A stretch of 64,000 nt of DNA from Pomacea canaliculata (taxonomy: Eukaryota > Mollusca > Gastropoda > Architaenioglossa > Ampullariidae), in NCBI RefSeq assembly GCF_003073045.1, contig NC_037591.1, positions 22,291,319-22,355,318 of the forward strand, given 5' to 3'. Under the pieces are notes generated by a model. That model had not been told where the DNA came from. It saw nothing but the letters and a program-made list of their open reading frames with translations, and searched no databases. A program made the position numbers and the translations under genes. Shown in pieces: positions 25,501 through 36,355 of this stretch; positions within the stretch are counted from its first letter, which is position 1, and each line of letters starts with the position of its first letter.

Positions 25501-28500
25501 AGGGCAGACCTGGGCAAAGGCCAACCCGCCTCCTGTCTCTGACCGGCCCGCCCGCCAGGATATATACTATATATACAGTTTTGGGTAAAACTGAGTTAAC
25601 TATATTAGTCCGGCCCTCTAAAACCATCCCAATTTCTCATGCGGCCCCTTGGGTAAATTAATGCCCCACCCCTGGTGTAGGGATGATAGCATGTTTGTAT
25701 ATCCTGCTTTGCTTTGTTAATATTATGCTTAAATCTCCATCACGTCAAAATGATGAAGTCAATAAAGAGATCAAATGAAAAAAACAGATTGTTGTTGTTG
25801 TTTTTTTTTTACTTGGGGCTAGTGAATGGGAAGGCAGAGGGGTTAAAGGCGTCCTTAACACTGACCATAACAACAAGGCACTGTAAACGTGACGTAGAGG
25901 GAGATTATTATTATTAGCCAATGGACTGTCGTGTTCTATATTTTCGCAGTGCGGCCACAGAGATCACTACTTTTGCACCAACATTATCTCATTAATTACG
26001 ACAGTCTTAAGCAAGTTCATGTATCTAGTTAGAAATGATGAGTGAATCTGATATACGTTTAGAATAACCCTGGGACAAAACTTCAACTAGCGTAAGTGCG
26101 CATCTGCCGTACACCAACCCGATCACCTTGACCTAATGTTAGTTGTCATGCTTAGATGATAATGAATTGAGAAGTAATAATTTGTCTAAAAATATAGTGT
26201 CATAGCTGTGCGAACCATACTCTACACAAATACTAACTGATGCCATTTTTGAGAGAAGACATGGCATAAATGCTTGTGTAACAGTGAAGTAGACCGTTCG
26301 CGACCAAAAATCGCGCGCAACAAATGGCCATTTTTGGCAGCGCAGGCGATGGCTTCCAAAAGGCGAGTTCGAGGTGCCAACTGGTCTGATGGAGAAATGA
26401 AGACACTAATAGATTATGTTGCGCAACATTACAGCACGCTGTTTGATAAATTAAACGTGAAAGTAACGCGCAAAAAGAAAAATCTGATGTGGCAAGAGGT
26501 GACGGAAATGTTGAATGAGAGGTGGGGAATGAACCGACCTGTGCGAAAAATAAAACGAAAATGGTTCGAACTTAAGGCATGTGCTGTGGCCTTTCAAACT
26601 TCCAGGAAAAATTTTTCGACATGTGGCGGGCTTACAGACGAGAAGCCCTGGTATACTGATATTATATTGGATATCATAGGCGAGGACAACGACATTCTGA
26701 ATGAAAGTGATGGTAAGAGTTCAATTAGACAAAGCTGTTGTAACCGTTTTACAACAAAGACTACCTAACATTATAATAGGACCGGTACTAGAATTTGCAG
26801 TTACTGATTCTAAACTGTGTAACTACTTTTTTAAAAGTACTGCCTTCTGTAGTGTAAATTCTTATTTGGTCTAATTGTGACTGCTTACCATTTACAGAAG
26901 TGTTTATTATAGTTAGAAAAGGATTGATTTATTAAACATAATTTTCTAATATTGCTATTTATAGCAGTGCTGTGACTAGTAACACACACACACGTATATT
27001 TTTCATGCAAACCAGGTAGATGTTCACATATGTAATCCTGATGTGTACCAAGTACAAATTGTGTGCCAACTGTGTTTTATCATTAAAGTTTAACCTTCCA
27101 GATGGAGAGGAGTCAACTGATCAGTATGATCCCACATTTCAGAACAAAGGTATACATTATAATTCAAACTGGGCAAAATACTTTGCACTACAGAAATTTA
27201 ACAATTTTTAAAAGTAAATCTTGAACCTTTTTTTCATCATAATAAATCATACAATTAACTACTTTTCAAGATGAATTGCAAATGGTATTTAATAAGCAAT
27301 TAAATAAAACAGCGGACAGATAAGATTTCATCCCAATGCTGACTACTCCCCATTCACCAATTAACTTTTTCATGTAATCAAGCATGTGCAAAGAACAAAT
27401 GTGCACGTGGTGAGTTGCTGCATCACTTATTAAAAAAAGTGATCTCCAGTAATAAAGATCTTGCAAAGAAGCTTCCAAAAAGGCTACCTGACAGTTTCCA
27501 CCCAAGACTTACGCATAAAAAGTGCAAAGGACATAGATCTGAGGGGTTGTTTTTTTGTGTGTTGTTTTTTTTTTTGTAAATGTTGAGGTTACTTTATTAG
27601 TATAATTTTCAGAGCAAGACGAACACTGGCATGATGATGGCTCCAACAGTTTTGATGCAGCCCAAAGTATGGTCCACCATAGTGGAGGTATACTATTAAG
27701 TAGTACAGAAGAATAAAAAGTGCAAATGAGACTAAAAATATATATTTTCCATCATTTTTAAACTCTGAGTGCATCAACATATGTAGGCATGTTCACACAT
27801 GAGATTTTACATATAATTTTAACACTCTATTTTTAAGTGTTGATTGAGTTATGCTTTTATTGTCACTCTAAAACATGAAGCATGTGTTCAACAGTTAGCC
27901 ATTTTCTAAGAGAAGCTGCAGAAATATGATTAATTAAAATCAGACGGTTTATGATGTTAGGTCATTTTCAAATCCAATCTTATAAACCCCATTCAAGCTT
28001 TTTCAAAAACTAATAATCTTTCACAAGGTAAGATAATGAGATAATTGTACCATGCTTCTAAAAACTAAGGAAAGACTGAATGTTTCGTTACAAGCAGAGA
28101 AGGAAGAACTGCTACAGTAATCTTTTTAGATCCATTTACTCTGAAGTAATAAATAAGTTATGCCATTTCAAGCAATGGACACCAATATATATTTTATATC
28201 GTTTTACTTATGCTAAAATTCTGCACAGGTGGGTTCACATTTTCATATTCTAACAAAATACCTTCTGAATGTATGCTTTTTATTCTCGTCCCTTCCACCA
28301 TTGTGTGAAAAATATAGCGTTTTATAAAAATATAATCAATGTACTCAAACATTTTTTTAACTATTTTATTTTACTCATACTAAATACTTATGTTCCAAAT
28401 ATGTTTATATGTACAGAAACCATGCAAGCACCATGGAAGCGCCTACTCAAGACCAAACCTACACAGGCAGCATCCAAGAATATATGCCTGCAAGAAACAT

Positions 28501-31500
28501 TCAGTACAGCTAGTGACCTTGAAACACCACATTTTCCATGATTCACATCTTATTACAAAGGATAGGCTTTCGGGGTTTGCAGAAAAAAGAAGAAGAGATA
28601 CATTTGATGAGAGGGAGACAGCCAGGGCAGCAAAAGAGAAAAGGACAGAACTGATAAATGACAGCATAGGCAGCAGACTTACACTTGAAAATAAAAAAAT
28701 TGACATGGAACTTGAACTTATGGAAGTGAAACTGCAAGCTGCAAGAAAACAGCATGAAATGGAGGTGGAACTACTTAAAATCAAAACAGAGTGCTCCAGA
28801 CTGAAACATATGAAACTGTATTATGAAGTTCGCAAGCTGGAAAAAGAACTGGGTGTGCCTGGGGAAACTGGTGTGAACACTTTGACCTCCACCATCCCAG
28901 TTATAGATGCTTTAGAAGTCAATCAGACACATAAGGTTTATTCATAGTAACATTAAGCCTATGGTACAGGGTCCACTTAAACAGGACTTTTTTGTATGTA
29001 AGTCAGGGAAAATTGTTTTTCTGTATCGAAAAACTTCCTCTGGCACAAGCAGTTACAAGACAGCCACAGACGGTTGCTGAAAAGTTTCTTTATGGATTTT
29101 TATGGTATTTATGCACACTGCTTTTGTCAGTCTCTAAACTAAAGGATGGCTATAAAGTTTCTCCTCATTCTGTCTTCGTCCAACTAAATTTATCAAATCC
29201 AAAAAAGCAATTCCCCATCATTTTGATTTATGGAGTTCTAGTCTTGAACGTTTGTTCATGTAAGGAACAGTCTAAATAGTGCATATTTTAATCTTGATAG
29301 TTGCTTTTCCAAACCATCTAACATGCAATGCTTGTAATGTCATACTATGGCAGATTTTCCACAGATTATGGAATGTGGTTTTCCTGTATCATATAGAAAC
29401 TGTGTCCATGCATATTTAAATTTATTAAACAGTGGCATCATACATAAAATTTTGATGAGCATAGGGCATTTTCAAATTGTGCCATATATTTGGTTTTGGT
29501 TGTTTTTTTTTGGTTTTTTTTTTTTTGTGTTTTTCTGCTTGTTAATCTTTTTTTTTATGCATAGCAGTTGCTGAAATGCTATTCGGAAAGATTGTGCCTG
29601 TATTATTTTTTTCACCTAGTCCATTTTTGAGATAGTAATGGATCCTGTGTTAATGTTTTCACATCAAGGTGCACAAATAGACACAGATAAAAAAGTTAAA
29701 CATCTGTGTCTATTGTAACACCATAGATCACTCTGTTGGGCAAGTACAGATTCTCAGGAACATTCACACTAATTCTCTCAAAATACTTTAATAAAAAATT
29801 CCAAGATTAATCACTTGTGCGTGTCAAAAGGGTACATTTTTTTCTGTTTTCTTTACCTGGTTAGTCTCTGAGTAAAGATGCAAATACCAATGTGCATATG
29901 CAGAAACAACTTTACCTGGCCCAGCATCAATTGACTTTGCTTGTTTGCCATTCTCTAAGTCCCAGATTTTCACATGACTGTCTAGACTGCTGGAAGCAGC
30001 CACTTTGTTCTAGTTAAGGCAGAAAATGCAGTGTCAAACATGTCCCCACGCATAAAGGTTTACTTTATTTTATTCAGATGTTTAACTAGACCCAGCAGTG
30101 ACTAAATATTAGATGTTTAGTGAGATAGTTCCAGCAAGGAAAAATACAAGCCCTTAACTAAGATGGGTTGCTATGATGAACATTAACAATATGCCCAACT
30201 TGATGTCCAATATGTCTTAAAAAAGGGTAAACTATGGATACAAAAATTTCCACCAATAAATGCGGCTATTTGAGTGTTAAGACCTACAGATCTAAATAAA
30301 TGCACAAAAAAAAAAAAAAAAAAGAGGAGAGAGACAACAGCTCTTATTTCAAACAATGTGGTTGCTTCCTTGGAGTACTACATGATAAACAGAACTGATT
30401 GGTCAGTTGATATCATCAGTATCATGCAAAGAGAAATATGGAATAATGTCAATGGTAATAATAATAATGTCAATTGTAATCAAAAGGATACATGTCCCAG
30501 TGGAATTGATATCCACTGAAACCACTCCCAACTGGTGTCCCTCCAATGTGTGTCGCAATTCTAGCTTTTCTCCTTGCCTAAGAAAAATTTTTTGTAACAC
30601 TAAATGTTAAAAAGCCAAATCATGATTGACAGTCTAGTTTAAGTTTTCTCTCATTGTGCATAACAAAGTACTTCAAAATCCGAGTGCAAGATATCCATCA
30701 TCATTGGGACTGTACATTCCTTGCATGGATTTGCCCACTATGGATTCTCAGCACTAGTTATTACACCATATCTAGTTCCACACAGCATCTATCCCAAAGG
30801 TTAGAGCTTTTGTGGTAAGGCAATCTGTTTGCATTTCTGGAAAGGCCTTATAGCTATCTCAATCCAACCATTTCACATGCTATAATAGGAAATAATGTCT
30901 TTCTTCAAATTATGCATTTGATTACCTTAACAATGTAGGAAACTAACTGGTGTTAATGCAATTACTTTAGAACTGTACAAAGATGTCATATAATAAGTTT
31001 TTGTAGGTCAGAAAATCCTCCATAGAAATATTACACCAGGCCAGTGGTTCTCAAATGGTGGTTCACAGACCAATTGTGGGCCGCACGCAAAAGTCAGGTG
31101 GTCCACAGCTGACAATCATCATATGTCAGTAAACTGAGTAAAGTGATGTTTAAATTGCCAGATACGCTAAATTAGTCCAGTATTGATTTCATGTGAGTTT
31201 TAATTTTAGCGATGCCCAACTGCTTGTTCTCATAAAATGCTCGCTTACCAATTAAGTCATTATGTCACAGCACGAGCATCATGTCATTTAACTGTGTCAT
31301 CTGTTACCCTTAGTAGTGCAGTGTGCACTTCTTTATTTTTAATTTTTATGTGTACTTTAAGAAGTAGGTAATTTTATGTAAACTTATTACTATACTACTA
31401 TAACAAGAGTTCATTTAGTTTTGAATTGTAATGAAACAAATGCGACAATTTAAATTTGAAATTCATGGTACAGAGTGATTTTAGGCCTTGGTGGTCTGCC

Positions 31501-33457
31501 ATATTTTTTACTTTAGTAAGTAGTAATATTTTGAGAACCACTGTATTAGGCAACCTTGTTCTGTGTATGTTAAAAGAAAACAATTCCTTACAGTAAGCAG
31601 TTTTCCTGAAAAGTAAACAGGAGACTTAAAAATATAAGGACAACTATCTTAGCCTCTCATCCCCCTGCAAAAAACAAAAATCTTCGGAAAAATCAAATGC
31701 TGATGAATGGCTAAGCAAATTGGCACATAATTTACACAGTCAGAGGAGGGTACAAGAGATAAATCCTCTTTCAAAAAACCGGTATTTACCATCTCCAGAT
31801 TTTCACTAAGTCATCCACCGAACCTGTGACAATGGTTTCTGCTCCCAGCGAATCTTGATCACTGCGTCCCCAGGCTGCACTCCAGATGCTGTCATTATGT
31901 GCTGTAAGTAACAAATGTAAATAAATTGTTCTAAAGTGAATGTTCAAAAGTCTTAGCAGCAAACCTGGTACAAGCTGTGGACTAATGAATATTAGCCTCA
32001 CAGTGTGAGAGTAACAAGTAGCTTTGGTATATAATAATCGAACAATAAACAATGTCCTCTAAAAATCTTCATCTTATCCTCTTCCTACACAGCATTAACC
32101 ATTATAACTCAGACATTCAAATAGTCTTAATTCAGCCAGATAACACTTTCCTGCATTTTGCCACATATCTGTGTGAGCTGTTCTGCAGTCCAGCATCAGA
32201 AATTTGATGATCACAGTAACTGTGATCCTGACAGTTTGTAAACCAAAGACAAAAGGTGATGGAATGAAACTATGATGATAATTATTTGTCTATTAAAGTA
32301 CTTTGCCTTGATCACTAATTAACATGATAAAGGATACCTTTAGCTTTGTAAACACAAATGAATTTATGTGCCGTAAGCAATTTAGGTAACATTTCTGCTT
32401 CAGAATTAATTGTGAAATAGATCACCTAAGCCTAGCTAGGAGTGTTCATCAATGAACAGATTTCAGCTACTATTAAAAAAAAGCATCATATTTAATGTCA
32501 ATGTCATTACACATTTTTTCAGATCAAAGTAATCTGCTTACCCGATTCCTGCTTGAAGGAAATGGAATGCTAAGAAAAAGAAGAATTATATGTTATTACA
32601 TTTCTTATTGCTAACTGTTTTTCAAATGCTTGTTTTTAAGCTTTTTTCTCTGAATTTGGCTGTCTTAACAAATACACTTTAATTTAATTAACATAAAACA
32701 AAAACTTGTATTGAGTACAATGGAAAATATATAATCTCTAAGAAGACTATGCTTAAAAAGTAGATCTAATGATAGCATTTTCTTACATCTTCAGTTCATT
32801 TCCAGTTATTTCATTGCTACTTTATGGAACATACTCAATCATTTAATGCTAAAAAATAGCATCAGCATCACCACTTCTACTAATCAGCAAATTCCAAAGC
32901 TTGACCAAGCATACTCAAGGCTTGTTTTGAAATCATGAAGTATTCTGTTCATGCTGCTTTCTAATTACACTCACTCTTCTGCAGGATTGATGACCATGTT
33001 TTAATGACACAGACCTCAAATTAATATGAGGTCAAATACATGAAGGAATGGCATAAAGTAAACAATGGTCACACAAAGAAAAATAAAACCTATGATAAAC
33101 GACAGAAGCAACCGATATCATCCTTGCACTATATTACTCACCTTGATGGCATTTTTCAAGAAAGAATAGATGCTAAACTCCGTGTACCTTTCACATCAAG
33201 CTAAGGATACTAATCGTCCCCAGTTTTATGTTAACCAGTATTTTTTATAAAGAGAAACAGATCTCAAATAGATTAAATGAGAACATTAACACAAGGTGAC
33301 AAGTCTTTCAAACGTCAATTCTTCAAACACTTAAGGAAAATTAAAACAATCCTTTAAAACGTATTGATTGGGTTTATAAATAAAGTAGGTCTAAACTGAT
33401 CTGCTTTTAAATTAAATTTGAGTAAAGTACTAAAAGTCAAGAACTCACCACGCTCAT
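22561..33457 (-). CDS. SKI8 (WDR61): SKI8/WDR61, WD-repeat subunit of the Ski and Paf1 complexes (complete)
   Basis: Eleven exons read right to left: 33449-33457, 32542-32569, 31790-31901, 30492-30577, 29916-30002, 24725-24873, 24342-24435, 24053-24146, 23710-23802, 22851-22929, 22561-22650. All phases agree and the sum is 921 nt, 306 aa, against 305 in human WDR61. The translation follows the human protein throughout: [140 protein letters not shown], and the C-terminus AIHVYDCPT. It forms a seven-bladed WD40 propeller. The family scaffolds the cytoplasmic Ski complex (3'-5' mRNA decay with the exosome) and, in animals, nuclear Paf1C. The first coding exon holds three codons. The donor after 30492 (CAT|GTATCC) and the acceptor before 30002 (CAAAG|TGG) are weak but are the only pair that keeps frame and homology. 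Confidence 0.95.
24591..24612 (+). repeat. (GC)n(AC)n microsatellite
   Basis: Alternating purine-pyrimidine tract GCGCGCGCGC followed by ACACACACAC and then ATATAT. It lies in the SKI8 intron between exons 24435 and 24725. Such tracts can adopt left-handed DNA, but nothing more can be said from sequence. Confidence 0.8.
25505..25674. mobile_element. hAT-family MITE (170 bp) with exact 8-bp target-site duplication
   Basis: Ends are CAGACCTGGGCAAAG on the left and, in reverse complement, CAGGGGTGGGGCATTAA on the right. Both sides are flanked by the identical 8-mer GTGTAGGG (25497-25504 and 25675-25682), the duplication length typical of hAT transposases. The CGGCCC-rich interior has no coding capacity. 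It lies in the large SKI8 intron. Confidence 0.82.
26349..28947 (+). CDS. Myb/SANT-like DNA-binding protein with C-terminal coiled coil, nested antisense in a SKI8 intron
   Basis: Exon 1 (26349-26712, an in-frame ATG also at 26274) encodes a Myb/SANT-like domain at about residues 7-85. It shows the three tryptophans spaced as in the Myb_DNA-bind_5/Harbinger Myb-like group: [30 protein letters not shown] and [11 protein letters not shown]. The donor AT G|GTAAGAG joins in phase to 27102-27149 ([16 protein letters not shown]). The C-terminal part ends at 28947 and carries a long charged helix (about 28583-28860: [19 protein letters not shown], then [19 protein letters not shown]) predicted as coiled coil. 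The exon start is unsettled. An acceptor at 28417 opens [14 protein letters not shown] but that frame stops at 28541. A 79-nt intron 28504-28582 (A|GTACAG...TTTGCAG|AA) restores the coiled-coil frame; a direct acceptor at 28583 also works. Such proteins often derive from Harbinger transposon Myb genes. Function is likely sequence-specific DNA binding in the nucleus. No transposase is nearby. Confidence 0.72.
29676..29714. repeat. Perfect 13-bp inverted repeat (stem-loop)
   Basis: AATAGACACAGAT (29676-29688) is followed after a 13-nt spacer by its exact reverse complement ATCTGTGTCTATT (29702-29714). It lies in the large SKI8 intron, 200 nt from the 29916 exon edge and downstream of the nested Myb/SANT gene. 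No run of T follows on either side. It could be a hairpin or a very short MITE relic. Confidence 0.6.
31042..31543. mobile_element. hAT-family non-autonomous element (502 bp)
   Basis: Perfect 14-bp terminal inverted repeats CAGTGGTTCTCAAA occur at 31042-31055 and, inverted, at 31530-31543. This terminus is a classic hAT signature. The flanking 8-mers (CACCAGGC left, TATTAGGC right) agree at 5 of 8 positions, so the target duplication has decayed. No transposase is visible in the AT-rich interior. It lies in the SKI8 intron between exons 30492-30577 and 31790-31901. Confidence 0.78.
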
Positions 33458-34654
33458 GCTGTGTTTATCAAAATATTCTCAAAACCTCCGCATCCAAGGA
33501 AATCGGAAATGACGTAAAGCCTGCATTCATGTCTTCAGAGTAATTTATCAACCGTTTGAGAATTGTATATTTTTGCAAACTAATTGTAACGCCGATCAGA
33601 AAAACGAATCACTCTTTAATTTGTTATTTGGGCTCTCAAATCTGAATTGCGTTCCATTTTTGGTGTAGTCGGCGTTAAGCTTGATTTTGTGCAATCCGTA
33701 GCTGATCTAGTATTGGTGTGTACTAAGGTGGTCATTTTCCCTGTACATCCAGCCATATAGAAATTTGCTTTCCTCAAACGCAGCGTCGAAGGATCCAGGG
33801 GAACACCGCCTCCTCGAAATAAATAAAAATATTGAGGAGCCAAGAATGTGAATGTCATTCACTGTCAGCCTCCAATGGTCATTTTAATGTTTATAGTATC
33901 ATTCGGGGGCCATGCAAAATTATATCTTAAAATTAGCTTGCTTTAATTATGGTCAAGCTGAAGTTTTGCCTTGGTGTGTTAATATTAACACTTTTGCAGC
34001 GTGCATAGTTGTAGCCTGCCTGACACTATATATACTATCCTAGCGTCACCACAATCCGTCTTTTCGTAGATTCATGAAAAATACGCTCTACTCTTGTGAA
34101 AAGTACTGAGAAACATCTGTTCGAAGTTTGTAAAATACGTTGATAATTAGAAAGTTCTTATAGGAGACTGAGTATATATATATTTAGTAACAAAGCTTGC
34201 TTTTCTTTTTTTTTTCCCCTAAAGCTCATTATTCTGTTTGTGGTGGTGCAGTGAAAGTACTTTATTTATCAAACACATATACCTCCTCATGATGAATGAG
34301 TTCATGGGATTTACATAGTGTCTGCACAGCGCTACACGCACATGAATGCACAAATTAACTTACAAACTCAATGAATGTTTACCAGCTAAATTAAAGCTTT
34401 TGCTCATCCTTTCAAAATCCACTTTGAACATTTGTATGCATGAACTGTTCACTAAAGTATACAGCAATGTAGATGATCATTTATTATTATTGCATGAGAC
34501 GACATGGTAAGAGCGCCACGATCGAGTTTCAATAGACATCAAACTGGAAGTGTCTAACCTAGTAGTAACCCGGCTTGGGGTGAAGGGCACACGCATGCAT
34601 AGTTCTCCAAACTTAATTGTCCATCTAAGCCACGAGAACCATTCTTGTCTGCCC

Positions 34655-34745
34655 TCTGTCCTCCCTGCTGTCTATCCCATAATGGAATTTCTTGTCTTTC
34701 AAAATTTACGGTATTTTTATAGTTCACTGAATATAAATATGAAAA
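34655..34745 (+). repeat. Short dispersed repeat, copy 2 (pairs with 14160-14240)
   Basis: TCTATCCCATAATGGA, then TTTCTTGTCTTTCAAAATTTACG and GTTCACTGAATATAAAT, resemble TCCATCCCATAATGGA, TCCTTGTTCCTCAAAATTTACG and ATTCACATAAAATAAAT at 14160-14240 in order, orientation and spacing. The class is unknown. Confidence 0.45.
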
Positions 34746-35997
34746 AAGCTTATAGATTTACTGAAATCTTCAGTTGCCTTGGCGTGCATTCCTGGCGTAT
34801 TAATTAAGTTATAATGCATAACACACACACACAGTACGTAGAGACAATACCGCAATGAATGGTGCATAATTGTGTCGTACTATCTAAAACGGTTCGATCA
34901 GTATGCAGACTTGTTGCGACCACAACCATAGTCAATTCTACTACAGCTCTCATTTGCTTTCGACCACCGAGTATACAGGTTACTATTCGTTGCTCGTTTA
35001 AGTACGAAATAAAGAACGACTTTTTTCCTGTACAAATTAGTCACATAATTGAAGTAGGTAACCCGCCATCGTAAGCAAATAAAATGTAGAAGCTGTAAGA
35101 GGTGACGTATGAAACATATATGTACGAACAACCAATGAGGGGGAAAAAATCCTTGTATAAATTGTAGCAGATCAATCGGCATGACAGCCGTATTACTCAC
35201 GCCAGTTTTCTTTTAAATAAAAGCTTTAAAATGTAAAACTGTTAGAGTACGTAGAAAAAGTTGATTTTTTTTACTGACTTAATTGGACCTACCTTCTCTC
35301 TCACTGACACACACACACAGATCGATCGACATGCGTCAACCATCAAAGACGAAAATGAGAGTACATAAAAATTCACCTTTCGTGGCCGAATTATCACAAA
35401 GACGATAATTTGGTCGAATCAACTATGGGCTGTGGTCGAACTGGCAAATGACTGAATCGGCCGATCATGATGATGTTAGCAAAGTGTGATTTTATAGCTT
35501 ACATGTACACACGCAGATCGAGTGGTTTGGGAAAATGAAACAAAGGCACTATTGCACATAAACTACTAACACAAACTTTTAACAAGGGTTCTCCCTGAAA
35601 AACAATAAAAATATTATCAAGACGTTCACACAATACATTTGAGTTATTTACATCATTATACAATTTATAAATATTTATTTCATAAATGAACATCTTCCGA
35701 TACACTGAAATATTACCTCGCATAAATGATCATCGTTAAAAAAAAAATCCTGTCCCCAGTTAATGCCATACAATCATGAAAAATATTTACAGCTAAAACG
35801 TCATCTGGTATTTAAAGTATATAATGATATGTGTAAATATCTGGATATGACTAAGATTATTTAAAGCTATACAACAGCTGTTTAATGGACACACATTTTC
35901 TCTGCAATTTCAATATTTTGAGAAATTCAGTTGTCAACACTTTTTCCTGTATGAAAGATAAGGGAAAAATGTTGCAAAAAACATCAACATATAAAAA

Positions 35998-36003
35998 TTT
36001 ATT
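35998..36003 (-). terminator. Candidate poly(A) signal for the METTL24-like gene
   Basis: AATAAA on the minus strand (TTTATT as written), 353 bp beyond the stop codon at 36356-36358. No other gene lies between. Confidence 0.45.
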
Positions 36004-36355
36004 TGCTGTAAAGAACTTGATTTAAATTACGAAAGCATTTCTTACTCTGATATACATATATACATATATACATAGTCAATTCTGTGAACAGGAAACTTGG
36101 GTGGTATATATACTGAAGCCAATGAAAATGCTGTCTTTGCAATAATAATAACAACTGATGATTTATAAAGTGCCTCCTCCACTTAACAAGTAGCTCTGTG
36201 CGTTGTATAGCCTCATCCCACACTAAGCAGCATGCTCAATGCAGCGTTCACGCAGAGACAATGTGGCTAAATGCTTTACATTAATCAACCAGCTACTGCT
36301 TAGCCATGCCTGGTGAAAATGGTCCAGAAAAAGAGTCTTTCAATTTTTTTTTTTT

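Larger units (their letters stand above)
33458..36355. other. SKI8 5' flank and intergenic DNA up to METTL24-like 3' end
   Basis: No coding exon with recognisable homology. The SKI8 promoter should lie just right of 33457 on the minus strand. A minus-strand frame at 33616-33858 has no known domain. Around 34660-34740 is a short dispersed repeat shared with 14160-14240. The METTL24-like 3'UTR occupies the right end. Confidence 0.4.

Noticed and set aside
28992..29279. Plus-strand frame after the Myb/SANT gene as a further exon
   Set aside because: It is not in phase with a usable acceptor after the stop at 28945-28947 and has no similarity to the upstream protein.
33616..33858. Minus-strand frame of 80 codons upstream of SKI8 as an extra exon
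   Set aside because: SKI8 already has a complete, family-length protein starting at 33457, and the frame shows no WD repeat or other domain.
36050..36075. TATACA-rich tract as a promoter
   Set aside because: It is a simple TATACA repeat in the 3' flank of the METTL24-like gene, with no gene start nearby.
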